Positions 24,096 to 35,728 of a stretch of DNA of 64,000 nucleotides are shown one piece after another; the first letter of the stretch is position 1; every line of letters starts with the position of its first letter. Source of the stretch: Panicum virgatum (Eukaryota; Streptophyta; Magnoliopsida; Poales; Poaceae); assembly GCF_016808335.1 (NCBI RefSeq), contig NC_053141.1, forward strand, positions 4,105,326-4,169,325. The letters are read 5' to 3'. The position numbers and the translations under genes are program-made. The notes beneath the pieces are model-generated. The model saw only the letters and a list, made by a program, of their open reading frames with translations, was not told where the DNA came from and did not search any database.

Positions 24096-27007
24096 AGTCG
24101 GTTGGGAGTAAGTTCGGATATTGATGCATTTCGTTGTTTGGACTACAAATTAAGGAACACGGCCAAAATGCTGAAGAGTTGGAGCGCTAAGCAGGTAGGC
24201 GCGGTTCGCCTGCAATTGGCAATCGCAAAGGAGATTGTTTTCAGACTTGATGCAGCGCAAGACATCAAAACTTTGGCGCCGCATGTGCTTGCCTTGCGGC
24301 GGAAAGCTAAGCTCTGTTCCCTGGGCCTTGCGTCGCTACAAAGCACCTTGGTCAGACAGCACGCGCGGATCACTTACCTGGCCGAGGGGGGCGCCAACAC
24401 AAAGTTCTTCCACCCACAAGCTTGTCACAGGAACCGGAAAGGTCATATTCCTAAACTGAAAACTGGGGTTACCGTGCTATTCAGAGATGAGGAGATGGCC
24501 AAAGCGGTTTTTGAGCACTTTGACTCCATGTTGGGTACTCCAGGGCAACAACATAATCTAATCAATTTTGAGGAACTGGGATTGCCTTCTCTGCAAGGGC
24601 ATTTATTTGATCATTGCTTTAGCGAGGAAGAGGTTTGGCAAGCAATCAAAAATATGCCTACTGACAGGGCGCCTGGACCTGACGGTTTCACGGGCTTTTT
24701 CTACAAAACGGCGTGGCCGGTGATTAAAGAGGACATCATGCGCGCCTTTCAAGCAATCTGGTCGCTTGATGGTAGGAGCTTCTACTTGGTGAACCAGGCT
24801 TATATGATTCTTTTGCGAAAGAAAAAGGATGCTTCCTCTATCGGTGATTTTAGACCAATCAGCTTGATACACAGCTTTGCTAGGCTGCTTACCATGGTGC
24901 TAGCTCGCCGGCTCGCGCCACACATGAATGGTCTTGTCAAATATAATCAGAGTGCATTCATTCAGACCAGGCTCATCCATGAGAACTATAAAGCGGTTCA
25001 GCTCTCAGCTAAACTACTACATCGCAGCAAAATACCTTCAGCTCTCATTAAGATTGATATTGCTAAAGCATTTGACACAGTCAATTGGCGATTCCTCCTC
25101 GGCCTGCTTCAACATCTTGGTTTCTCTATGCGTTGGATTGACTGGATATCTCTGATCTTATACACTGCCAGCACAAAGATTATTTTGAATGGGACACCAG
25201 GAAGAAGAATTTATCATGCCAGAGGCTTGCGTCAGGGAGACCCGTTATCCCCACTGTTGTTCGTTCTGGTGATGGAAGCCTTGAACACCCTCTTCGCTCT
25301 GGCTGATAGCAGGCATCTCCTAAGGTCGTTACATCCTAAGATCACCGACAGGGCTTTCTTGTATGCAGACGATGTTGTGATCTTCCTCACGCCGGACCAG
25401 CAGGATCTGACTCTCACAAGAGAAATTCTGGAAATCTTTGCCGGCGCGTCTGGCCTCAAGACAAACGCGGCCAAATGTATGGTTTTACCAATACAGTGCA
25501 ATTTGGAGGCAACGGTTTCGCTCCTCACCCACTTCCCTGGCAAGATTGATCCTTTTCCCATCCACTACCTTGGCATCCCGCTAGGTTTGAGGAAGTTGAG
25601 TAGGGTAGCGCTTCAGCCGTTGATTGATAAGGTCGCCAGTAGGCTACCTGCTTGGAAGGCCAATCTACTAAGCCACGCAGGGAGAACTGTACTCATCAAA
25701 AGCACACTATCGGCCATTCCTACTCACACGGCACTCGCTATTAGCCTATCTCCTTGGGCCATCAAGTGCATTGATGCTATCAGACGTGCTTTTTTGTGGA
25801 AAGGAGCTCGATCAACCATCGGGGGGCATTGTCTCCTTGCCTGGCCGAAGGTTTGTCACCCTCCGGAACTGGGGGGTTTAGGCATTACCGACATGCAGCA
25901 CTTTGGTGACGCTTTGCGTATGCGGTGGTTATGGCTCAGAAGAACGGATGGTTCCCGTCCCTGGCACTCTCTGCCCAATGAACGGGACTCTGTGGTCGAT
26001 GCCATGTTTCACGCCTCCACTTATATAGAATTAGGCGATGGTCGTAAGGCGTTATTCTGGGAGGATCGGTGGTTACAACGAAAATCAATAGCTGAGATTG
26101 CCCCATGTCTTTATGCATCGGTGGGATCCTAAGTAAAGAAGGTGAGAACTGTTGATCAAGCACTTATTGGGGACAGTTGGACCAGGGATATCTCTGGGGC
26201 ACTAACAGTATAAGTTATTCTGGACTACTTGCTCATTTGGGATATGACACGGGGCGTCCAACTCTCTGAAGATAGAGCATACCGTCTATGCTGGAAATGG
26301 ACTGCAGACAAGACCTTCTCCACAGCCTCAGCTTATCAAGCATTCTTCATTGGGCAGCACCCTGTGGAGGGTGCGAGGTTACTTCGCAAAGCGCGTGCAC
26401 CACCCAAATGTAAATTCTTCATATGGCTGGTGTTGCACGACAAGTGTTGGACGGCCGCCTGGAGGAGAAGGCACGGGCTGCAGGATGATGATTCTTGCGC
26501 CCTCTGCGAACAATCACAAGAGACCATCGATCACTTGCTAATTAATTGCCCATTCTCCAGAGAGCTCTGGTTCAACTTACTCCGCAAGTTGGGTTGGGAG
26601 TCCGTTTCTCCCTCTGCTCACGAGCTTGGGCTGGTCACTTGGTGGACCGTTGCTAGAAAAAGTATTCATAAAGGGAACCGGCGGTGCTTCGACTCAGTGG
26701 TAATTCTGGTTTCTTGGATGTTGTGGAAGGAAAGAAATAATAGAACTTTTGAGTGCATTGTAAGATCGGTTTTAGAACTACTAGTGTGGGTGGTCAAGGA
26801 GATTGTAGCCTGGTTTCTTGCAGGGTTCCGTTGGCTTGAACCTGTGGTGTCGGCTCTAGGTAGAAGCCCGGGTCGCACATTATCTATCGTGTAATCGTGT
26901 ATAGCTATGGTTTAGGTTGGTTTCCTTTCTCCGAAACCAACATGTAGGTTGTAATTTGCTTCTCTTCTTCTTAATGAAAAACGTATTCAGGCACGATCGC
27001 GAAAAAA
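24095..27007 (+). mobile_element. 5'-truncated L1-type LINE
   Basis: Non-LTR retrotransposon fragment holding the linker after the endonuclease, the whole reverse transcriptase and the C-terminal zinc-binding domain. ORF1 and the endonuclease are missing, typical of 5' truncation. The 3' end is an AT-rich tail with AATGAAAAACGTATTCAGGC, then CACGATCGCGAAAAAAG. That tail motif recurs at 58.2 and 59.4 kb. Confidence 0.88.
24102..26894 (+). pseudogene. LINE ORF2 reverse transcriptase, two in-frame stops
   Basis: A single frame shows the L1 linker (AEGGANTKFFHPQACHR), RAPGPDGFTGFFYKTAW, KIDIAKAFDTVNW, GLRQGDPLSPLLFVLV and the catalytic FLYADDVVIF (YADD at 25362-25373). The thumb region and the zf-RVT module (KCKFFIWLVLHDKCWTAAWR, CALCEQSQETIDHLLINC) follow. 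The frame is broken only by TAA at 26130-26132 and TAA near 26211, with no frameshift seen. That makes it one of the better preserved coding remnants here, but it lacks an endonuclease. Confidence 0.88.
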
Positions 27008-27016
27008 GATTCACTT

Positions 27017-27727
27017 GGTAGTTTCGTTTCATCTTCTTCAAGTGCATCATCCGTTTGGAACTTTCAGGTTGTTGCTCTGATCGTGACTAGGAAGTTTCTA
27101 ACTTTGTTCCCACAACCACTGTACGAAGCCAACTGATAAACTCCGATCCGATCCCTTTCTCCAAAGCTTCCCACTGGCCGCGAGACAGGATGACACGGCA
27201 TGGTACATCCATCACGTGCACATCCAAACCGGCTGCGCCGCCACAGTTTCTCATGCAAGAATCTCGACGCAGCCCACGCCGCCTTTGCGACGGAACTTTC
27301 GACACCAACAATGGAGCGCATCAAAATGGTGACCAGCCGCAGGGGTTCGATCTGGGATGGGTCGGATATGTGCACAGTGATGGTGTGCACGTTTAGTAGG
27401 ATTTTATGTAGGGAATAAATCAGGTGCAAACCAACCTGTTCGTGTAAACCGTGTAAATTTTAATTTGGGCCACCAGATCAACATCTAAAAGGCATTGAGA
27501 TTGAATAATTTTACATTTAACCAGATCAACCTCTGTGTATGTAACCACTCAGTATGCACCGAGGATATGCAAGAGTTTCAATGGAAGTTTCATCAGAAAT
27601 TTTATGATCACAGAATAGCATGTCACATCGGCAATGATGCTGACTTGACATTAGCATTACGAGGAGAGGCGAGGAAGAGTTTATGCAATAAGAGAAAAGT
27701 TTGGTTCCTATAAAACGAAACTACCAA
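27017..27727. mobile_element. Small inverted-repeat unit with a coding-like fragment
   Basis: TTGGTAGTTTCGTTT (27016-27030) is matched in complement by AAACGAAACTACCAAA (27713-27728). Between them, the minus strand near 27090-27240 reads protein-like (LDVHVMDVPCRVILSRGQWE) in a frame that ends at 27087. This suggests a MITE-like element carrying a gene fragment, but the inverted repeat is short and no target duplication was fixed. Confidence 0.4.
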
Positions 27728-28140
27728 ATTTTTCAGTTTGATAACTGTGCATTAAGACTAGCCTTAACCTCTACGTCATCCGGACACCTCGCGATATCGA
27801 CAGCACCGCTGGAGATGCTCCATCGAGGCTAAGCATCCATAAAGATGTTTCCTCCTCTCACTCTCCCATAGCAATGCTGCGACGACGAGCGACGAAAGGG
27901 CTCACGAAGTTTCATTGCAACTTCCCGATCGAAATCTCTTCCTTTCCATCGCAAAAGAATCAACTTTATCTTCTCCATCCCTGCCGTGCCATCCGCTTGC
28001 TCACTTGTTCTTCGCGTGCGCCGGTTCTCCGATCCTTTGCCAACTGCGGCGGCTTTTCTTTTCTGTTCGCTCCCTCGCATGTTACACGGCTGCCACCGGC
28101 GAGCGGCAGCCTCTACCGTCTTGGCCACCGCCGCCGGCGC

Positions 28141-31100
28141 ATGGGCGGCGTCTTCGGCGCCCTGTTCGGCGGCGGCCACCGGCGCCCGGGCGGGAGGGCG
28201 CCGCCGGCCGCCCGGCACCGGGGCCTGGTCCAGCAGCCGTCTGCTGCGGCCTACGACGGCGGGCGCCGGAGGGCGGTGATCAGCAAGAAGTACTCGTACA
28301 TACCCGACACCTTCACCTCGCTCGACCAGGTGCCCATCCACACAGCATAGCAGCTTCTTCTTTGGCATGATTCCTGCAATCCTGTTAGAAATTTCAGTGC
28401 AGAATAAGTTGAACAAGGCACTAGTTTTGACAAGGGAAAAGAACCTTTTGGGAATTTTGAAAAAAAAAAAGAACACGGGCGCGTCAAGATGAATCAAGCA
28501 TGTGGCATGTCTGCACGATGTCTTTGTGCCATCCTCAAGGCCTCAACTTATTTGCAACTCGGCTCGCAGGCAGGGAAAAATTTTCCGGACAGAAAATCCG
28601 GTTTTTCGGAAAATTTTCCGTTTCCGGTGCTACCCGGAAAGTATTTTCTGGCCCAATTTCGGATTTTTCGGTTTCAAAATTCAAAAATTCAAAAAAAATC
28701 ATTAAAACGAAAACCGGATTTTTCCGACCGGATTTCGTTGCTTTCCGGTCGGATTTCGGTGCTTTTCGGGCGGAAAAGATTGTTTTAGCAATGTAAAAAA
28801 TATTTTGGTATATATGGTATTGCAAAAGAACTATTACACATGTATATATAATTTAAACACAAAATATCCATTCAAATTCCGTAAAAACAATATATCCCTC
28901 ACATGACTAAACACATATAGATCCGTATATGAAATAGAAATGTAAACTCTTAATAAGTATCCCTCACATGACTAAACACATATAGATTCCGTAAAAATAA
29001 TATATCCCTCACATGACTATTACACATATTGGGTTTATTTAGCAAAACATGTCATATATATGATCAGTTTGTATAACTTGGACAATGGACTTAGTATTGT
29101 ATTATTGCAATGAACCTATGGCTTGTATGCTTGTATGACTAAGACAATGGACTTGGTATTGTATTATTGCAATGAACATATGGCTTGTATGCTTGTATGG
29201 ACAATTTGGACATACATGTTTTAGGTGAATCCTATTAATATTTGGTGTGTGAAATATTTATTATGCTTTGTGAACTGTTATATATGCAAAATTAGACGAA
29301 GTGTTGTAAAATTTTTAATTTTTTCTCACTGATTTTACAATTTCCGATCACCAACAACATTTTCCGGTCGGAAAACACCGAAATCCGGTCGGAAAATGTC
29401 GAAAACCGAAATTTGAATTTCAAATCATTTTCCGATCGAAAAATCCGAAAAAAACCGGAAAACCAGAAATTTTCCGTTTCCGGAGCAGTCCGAAAAATGG
29501 TTTTCCGACGGAAAATTGATCCCTGCTCGCAGGTGGCAGCGGCGCTGCGGCAGCAGGGCCTGGAGTCGTCCAACCTCATCCTCGGCATAGACTTCACCAA
29601 GAGCAATGAGTGGACAGGTCGGTGAAGAAAAAGATGCATCCTGCAAAGCTTGTTTCGAACTTTCGATGATGCTGAGGATCTTTGGTTGGTTCGGCGTGTT
29701 CATTCAGGGAAGCAGTCGTTCGGCGGGCAGAGCCTGCACAGGCTTGGGGACACGCCCAACCCCTACGAGCAGGCCATCAGCATCATCGGCAAGACGCTGG
29801 CGCCGTTCGACGAGGACAACCTCATCCCCTGCTTCGGCTTCGGCGACGGTGAGCTCATCGAGAACACGGCTAATGGCAGGGATAATGCTAATTTCGTTTG
29901 ATCTCATCAAGAACAGGCTCATTGATGGTCTACTGTTTCCTACACCTTCTTGTTGCAGCAACCACCCATGACTACAACGTGTTCAGCTTCCACCACGACA
30001 ACTCCCCGTGCCACGGCTTCGAGGAGGTCCTGGCTTGCTACAGGAAGATCGTGCCGCACCTCAGGCTATCCGGTGATGATCAGATTCAATCCTCTGAACT
30101 TGCTCTCCAAAAAAAAAAAAGATTCAATCCTCTGAACAACTTGCTGCATTGTTTTGCTGTTGTTGTGGTAGCATTGCTAACCTCTCTCCTGATGCATTGG
30201 TTAATGTCATTGTCGCCTGCCATGGCAGGGCCGACGTCGTTTGCGCCGATCGTGGAGGCGGCCGTCGACATCGTCGACCGGAGCGGAGGGCAGTACCATG
30301 TTCTCGTCATAGTTGCAGACGGACAGGTGCTTGCATTATCATTGCATTATCAGAGAATCAATGGATCAGCCAGACTTGGATACTGACTCTGTTTAAAAAA
30401 ATGATGCGATTCAGGTGACTAGGAGTGTTGACACGGGTGACAGCGATCTGAGCCCACAGGAGAAGAGGACAGTGGACTCCATTGTCATGGCAAGGTAGTA
30501 CTAGGCGAGCTCATCAAGACATACACTTCCACAATGCCAGGTCTCTGAACTGTGAAAGCTTCTGAAACTTGGCTTCATCTCTCAGCTCCTATCCGCTGTC
30601 CATCATCCTGGTTGGGGTCGGGGATGGCCCGTGGGAGGACATGCAGAAGTTCGACGACAAGCTCCCCGCCCGCGACTTCGACAACTTCCAGGTGAAGTGA
30701 AGGATCCATCAGCGCCCACAGTCTGAAGATCTATGATAACAAAATTACCTTCACACCTCTTCTGTGATGTGATCCTTTCTCTCTCTGCATGCAGTTCGTG
30801 AACTTCACCTCGATCATGGCGAGGAGCACGACGGCGCAGCAGAAGGAGTCGGCGTTCGCGCTCGCCGCGCTCATGGAGGTCCCCATCCAGTACAAGGCCA
30901 CCGTCGAGCTCGGCATCCTAGGGTAATGCAGGATGTGGCAAGCTAAGCATTGCTCTTGACCTGTTGCTAAGTTTGAAGCTTTCTGATCATAAACTTTCCC
31001 GATGGTGTCTGAATTGGCATGGATGCAGTCGGTCGACGGGGAACGCCAAGAGGGTTACGCCGGCGCCGCCGCCGCTGCCGCCTGCGCAGAGGCAGCCATC

Positions 31101-31591
31101 GTTGAGGAGGGGATCCAGCAACGTGAACGCCGGATCGGCACGGCCTGCAGAGCCGAGAGATGATCAGGTAACAACTATCAATACAGGACCAAGAAGACAG
31201 GACTGTCAAAAGTTTCTTCTGTTTCATAAAAAAAAAAGTTTCTTCTGTTCTGAGTTTGTGAATCTGCGGTCACTCTCACACATTGGAACAATGTCACAAC
31301 GAATGCTCTCATGTCCCTGCAGGTGTGCCCAATCTGCCTGACCAATGCCAAGGATCTGGCATTTGGCTGTGGACACATGGTGAGGACAGATTCAGAGTCT
31401 CTGGTTCATAACAATGCAATGCAACAACCAACCTATAGAGTATCTGAAAAAAACATGCTTGCTAATGTTCTCGTTTTCTTTTGGGTTTTTTTTGCAAACA
31501 ACAGTGTTGCAGGGAATGTGGGGAGAGCCTCACCAGATGCCCAATATGTCGACAGCCGATACGGTCCAAGCTGAGGCTATATTCGGGATGA
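28141..31591 (+). CDS. RGLG-type E3 ubiquitin ligase (copine/vWA + RING)
   Basis: Eleven exons: 28141-28329, 29533-29617, 29708-29848, 29959-30072, 30229-30326, 30415-30494, 30586-30691, 30795-30922, 31029-31167, 31323-31379 and 31505-31591. They total 1224 nt (407 aa), all phases consistent. The N-terminus [12 protein letters not shown] has Gly2, so N-myristoylation is possible though residue 6 is not Ser/Thr. The vWA/copine domain starts [16 protein letters not shown], with the metal-site DxTxS. It continues through [17 protein letters not shown] and [10 protein letters not shown] to [21 protein letters not shown] Pro-rich linker leads to the C-terminal C3HC4 RING ([28 protein letters not shown]), split between exons 10 and 11. 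RGLG proteins are membrane-associated ligases tied to hormone and drought responses in Arabidopsis. Intron 1 carries a hAT element abutting its 3' splice site. Confidence 0.94.
28571..29525. mobile_element. hAT element at the 3' splice site of RGLG intron 1
   Basis: 955-bp AT-rich element with ends CAGGGAAAAATTTTCCG and CGGAAAATTGATCCCTG (complement CAGGGATCAATTTTCCG). The 8-bp target duplication CTCGCAGG lies at 28563-28570 and 29526-29533. The CAGGG terminus plus 8-bp duplication identifies hAT. Both subterminal regions are packed with TTTTCCG/CGGAAAA motifs, as expected of transposase-binding repeats. The interior has a 62-bp-period direct repeat (about 29081-29200) and repeated CCTCACATGACTA blocks (28893-29020). 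No transposase frame is seen, so it is non-autonomous. Confidence 0.93.
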
Positions 31592-32288
31592 ATAATATGT
31601 TATGCTAAATCATACATAACTTAAATTGCTATAAGAAAAAAAAACATAGCTTAGGTGCCATAAGAAAACATGCCATGATCATGTACAGATATTCAAATGT
31701 GTACGAAAGGTGTCAAGGTCAGGTCCTCTTCGTCTCCAATTTGGATAAACAACCAAAGGTTCATTTGTGACTTGTGAGGAAGGGTTTATTAGTTTGCGAA
31801 TTCTTCCATTTGTTTTTGTTTATGTCAAGTTAATTTGTACGCACATGTGCTAGAATGTGCATGGGCTGATTGTTAAAAACTTAAATGTGTCGATTCGTTG
31901 CATTGTCCAGATAAATCTTGGAAAAAGGGCACACACAAAATCTTGGAAAGAATTGTTTGGATTTGTTTTTGGAAAAAAAGGAAAAAAAAAGAAACACAAC
32001 AATACTTGTACAGTTTTGTGATTATTTATTTCCAAGCCCTGTTAAATTTCTACGATCCTCAGAATCAACATGTTGCTTAAAGATGGTATTTCTCCCAGCT
32101 CCACGTCAACTGAAAATGAGAAAAACCCTTAAGATGATTGGAATACTAAAAGTGTGGCAATGTTGCAACGGACACAGCCGTTACTATCCCAGTAAATGCG
32201 GGCCATAAAACGCGTTGATAGCAACCGTTTCTGCTGCTCACGCCCTTTGTGCTGCTCCTTTGCTTCAGTTGCTCCTCGTCCTCCTCCC
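31592..32288. other. Intergenic between RGLG-like and X8 genes
   Basis: 3' flank of the E3 ligase gene and promoter of the X8 gene. AT-rich with A runs near 31640 and 31980. No coding unit supported. Confidence 0.5.
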
Positions 32289-32295
32289 TATAAAG
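32289..32295 (+). promoter_or_regulatory. TATA box of the X8 gene
   Basis: TATAAAG in a pyrimidine-rich context, 117 bp upstream of the ATG at 32406. This spacing is normal for a plant core promoter with a short leader. Confidence 0.6.
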
Positions 32296-32405
32296 TTTTC
32301 CAGACCAAAACCGCCTCGTCAGCAAACCATCTGCGAAAAAAAATCCCCTTGTTTCAAATTTGCTGTTAGGTTTCTTGCACTCTCTGATCCAGAAAAAACA
32401 TAGAA

Positions 32406-33032
32406 ATGGCATCGTCCAACGTCACAATGCTCGCCGTCTGTGTTGCGCTCACACTATCAGGGCTTTACGCTGACGGTAACATATCTTCTGAATTTTCCTT
32501 TCCAAATCGCTTCCTTTGTCGACAGATTTTATCTGCTTATCTGATCATCTTACAACGATAAATTTTCATTCATTCAGCAGTAGCAGAAGCAGTGGAACAA
32601 CCGTTACGGCGCAGTCACAGAAAGGTAGGCAAATCTGCTCCTGATCATCCGTAGTAGCATCCAAACCAGCATGACCTTCCTTCTTCCCAGGCGACAAAGA
32701 CCTGGTGCGTCGCCAAGCCGTCGGCGGAGGCTGCCGCGCTGCAGGGCAACCTGGAGTTCGCCTGCTCCGAGAGCGACTGCGGCGCCATCCAGGGCACCGG
32801 CGGCTGCACCCGTCCGGACAGCCTGCTGTCACGGGCATCGGTGGCGATGAATGCCTACTACCAGGCCAGGGGGAGGAACTCCTGGAACTGCTTCTTCAAC
32901 GGCACCGGCCTCATCACCATCACTGACCCCAGTAAGCAAGCAGAGAGTGGAGTACCTTGCTGTGAGTAGAAACTGTTCAGGGTTGACATTGCTGATGTTG
33001 TTGCAGGTCTTGGCGCCTGCAAATATGCTTGA
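32406..33032 (+). CDS. Small secreted X8-domain (CBM43) protein
   Basis: Four exons: 32406-32475, 32578-32624, 32691-32931 and 33007-33032. They total 384 nt (127 aa), phases consistent. The N-terminus MASSNVTMLAVCVALTLSG is a signal peptide. The X8 domain follows: TKTWCVAKPSA, FACSESDCGAIQ, SLLSRASVAMNAYYQARGR, NCFFNGTGLITITDP and a final GACKY, with the conserved Cys residues and the Trp/Phe positions. X8 modules bind beta-1,3-glucan (callose) in cell walls and plasmodesmata. The protein stops right after the domain with no GPI-anchor tail and no glucanase module, so it is a stand-alone secreted type. The exon 2 acceptor is a CAGCAG tandem (32575-32580), so forms with or without one residue are possible. 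Confidence 0.9.
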
Positions 33033-34021
33033 GATGGGAGGACTGCGGCGCAGCGGAGCACCGGATCTGATCAAATAAGAATTTAGGATGATGAATGGTC
33101 ACTTTTAGTTTGTTCATTCATGTGTTACACAATCAGATATGCTAGAATTTCACTCAATATGAGCTTTTATGTCTAAGTATAATCTCTAAAGAACTACCGA
33201 TGTTGGTTTTTTTCTGTCCAAGTCACTTTTTAGATAATGATATGCTGTTCATTCACAACACTGTTCCATTCCATGCCAGGGGCTGGATTTGAGCTGTAGG
33301 TCCTAAGAACAGGAGTAAGGGAGTTGAAGACCAAACTACGTTTTTTTTTTAAAAAAAATCCCGAATAGAGGCAGCCAATTAGGACCAGATCCATCCACGA
33401 GAATACCGGCACAATACACTCATAAAAGGCCAGACAAATCCAACAAGAATACAAGCATACGATACGTTAATTCCTAATCCAGCAGGTGCTCTCGGAATAT
33501 CAGCACATTAAAGTCGTGAGATACATTTGGCTTTAATGTTTACAGATCTAATCAGTTGAGAATTTAAGAAGACATGATAAAGGTTATTCTGGCATTCATG
33601 TCTCCCACCTTCATCATCATCCATTCATGGGAATAATCTGCTTTCAGCAAACCTGTTATGGCAGACATTGGATATTATTCGTCAGCACAACAGGACAAAT
33701 AGTAACACATGGAAAATTTGATGTTAACATCAACATATGCAAAGAGATTCAATAAATTGGTTCCCTTTCAAGTCTATGGTTTTTAGTTATTTACTTTGTG
33801 CACCTAGAAGGCTAGAAATCATAATGCTAAACATCACAAGGAAGATATTGTCCTAAAACTTGTTATGACCTATGGAGTGGCAATGTAGAGAATAGATATT
33901 TGGGTGCCAAAAACTTCCTACTGCTGAAAATCATTAATATGGAAACCTGAGTGAGGACTGTCATGAACCAAAATGATAAAAATAAAGAGTGGATCGGAAT
34001 TCATCAAAACTTACATGCATA
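33033..34021. other. Intergenic, convergent 3' flanks
   Basis: Shared 3' flank of the X8 and MED21 genes. It has an A/T-run block near 33340-33360 and no coding signal I can support. Confidence 0.5.
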
Positions 34022-35356
34022 CTAATCTGGCTTCTTCAAATTTATACCATTGTCTGTTGCTTCATTAAACAAAACCTCAACCTGCTTCAACTCCAGTTCT
34101 GTAAGAGCAGCAGGATTCATCATATCAGTAACCAGCCATACCATGTTGAGAAATTCAAGGAGATGCAGGAACTCAGAACAGTGATGTGCATGCTACCAGC
34201 TGCTTCAAGTTGTTTCTGAAGCTCCAATCCCACAATTTCATTCTCTGCCTGCAAATATCAGATTTACACACAATTTACAGTAGGAGTTAGCCTGATGCCC
34301 ACCATAGAAAAACTAGTGCTTGATAAATTAATCTGATTGTCTGATATCCACCTGCAGCTCTTGGATTCTTTTCAACTGATCCTCTTCTGATGACAGTGGC
34401 AAAGCGGCAACAAGTGCATCAAACTGCACAAAAAGATCATAAGTATTCCTCTATGAGAAAAGAACAAAGTTGAAAGCAACCAAGAATCTGCATCAAACAG
34501 TATAAAGAGACCAAAATTATTCCTCTAATCCTCTGTGAGAAAAGAACAAAGCTGAAAGCAATGGACAATTGTTACAGGCAAAGTTCAACTATGCTTTTTC
34601 AGATGGACAAAACATACACGAGCACAACAAAGAAATGTTTCCGGAAAACAGGAATATCATGTTTGGATCATTCTACTGCCTGCGGAAATTGTGAGCAATG
34701 ACGCTTTTTTCCCGCTGATTTCATCAGCACGATGGAGCTGAAAATGGCGCACTTCAGACAAGCAGTGCACAGAAGCAAGAAATACAGACTGGCAAGTGGA
34801 ACCACAGTTTCAATGGCAAAGACATGGTTTTGTAAGCAGCACTCCACGGAAGCAAAATCAAGCCAAAGTTTAATACAGTAACTAGTCCTTCAGTCTCAAA
34901 GACAGGATAAACTAGGAAGCGAGTAGCTACAGTCTACACAAAACGATTGTTTTTCTTTTTTTTTTTGGAGAATGCACACAAAACGATTGTGGCAATCCCT
35001 GGCGGGCATTTGGTCGAGCAGGTGGCGAGGCCGAGAAGTGAGGGGCGGAGAGGGAACCGTACCCTCTTGGCGGCGAGGACGAGGGCGTGGCTCATGGCCT
35101 TGGGGTGCTCGGCGAGGTCGAGCGCGGGCGGCTGCGGCGGCGCTGGAGGAGGCTGCACCTGCGCCGGCGCCGCGCCGGGCTGGGCCGGGACCTGGGGCTT
35201 GGCGTCCTCTTCGGGCTTAGGGTTGGGGTTGAGCGGGTCCGGGTAGCTGCTGGAGAGGCGGTCCGGCGGCGCGTCCCGCTGCAGCGTGCCGAACGTGTTG
35301 ACCGCCACCATCGCGATCTCGCTGAGCTGCTCCTGCAGCTGCGTGATGATGTCCAT
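34022..35356 (-). CDS. MED21: Mediator of RNA polymerase II subunit 21
   Basis: Four exons: 35063-35356, 34352-34423, 34197-34248 and 34022-34098. They total 495 nt (164 aa), phases consistent. MED21 is a small coiled-coil subunit of the Mediator middle module, pairing with MED7 in the nucleus to link regulators to RNA polymerase II. The N-terminus MDIITQLQEQLSEIAMVAVN is the hallmark of the family. The start was set there although an upstream in-frame Met exists at 35512. A Pro/Gln-rich stretch (about residues 40-80) makes it longer than the roughly 140-aa usual size. The C-terminal helix (SSEEDQLKRIQELQ, AENEIVGLELQKQLE, ELELKQVEVLFNEATDN) is the expected coiled coil. It is transcribed divergently from the MADS-like ORF, 481 bp apart. 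Confidence 0.93.
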
Positions 35357-35451
35357 GGCGGATTCCCCCCTCCTGTCTCCCTCTTCTTCCTCCTCTCCTC
35401 CCCCCTTCGAGTCGCGGAAGGCTCCCGAGGCGAGGCTTTGTTGGGCCAGGC

Positions 35452-35486
35452 CAACCACCAAGCTGGAATGGGCCGGGCCAGGCCCA
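35452..35486. promoter_or_regulatory. Site II (TGGGCC/GGCCCA) cluster upstream of MED21
   Basis: TGGGCC at 35452 and 35469 and the complement GGCCCA at 35481 lie about 100-130 bp upstream of the MED21 start. They are typical TCP-bound elements of housekeeping promoters and sit in the shared divergent promoter. Confidence 0.55.
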
Positions 35487-35720
35487 CGCCTGAGTGGGCT
35501 TTCAGTATTCACCGGCCCGGCCCGGCCCGGCCCGTCTGTCTGTCTGGTACTCCGTATTTTTTTATGCTACAAAAAAAAGAATATTAATTGCGACTCTTTA
35601 AAAAATATTAATGAGGAATATTAGGGTATTAATCACGATCGGAAACCAAGTTAATTACGTGACGTGATTAATCAGATCCGACTCGGGGCAACTAAAAACA
35701 GAGAAGAATCTTTGGAGCGA

Positions 35721-35728
35721 TATAAATA
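35721..35728 (+). promoter_or_regulatory. TATA box of the MADS-like gene
   Basis: TATAAATA, 117 bp upstream of the ATG at 35838. It supports the ORF being a transcribed gene. Confidence 0.6.

Noticed and set aside
35512..35512. Upstream in-frame Met as MED21 start
   Set aside because: It would add residues in front of the conserved MDIITQLQEQ terminus that defines the family, and it overlaps the promoter motifs.
35087..35587. Plus-strand frames opposite MED21 exon 1
   Set aside because: Antisense of a GC-rich exon with no recognised protein pattern.
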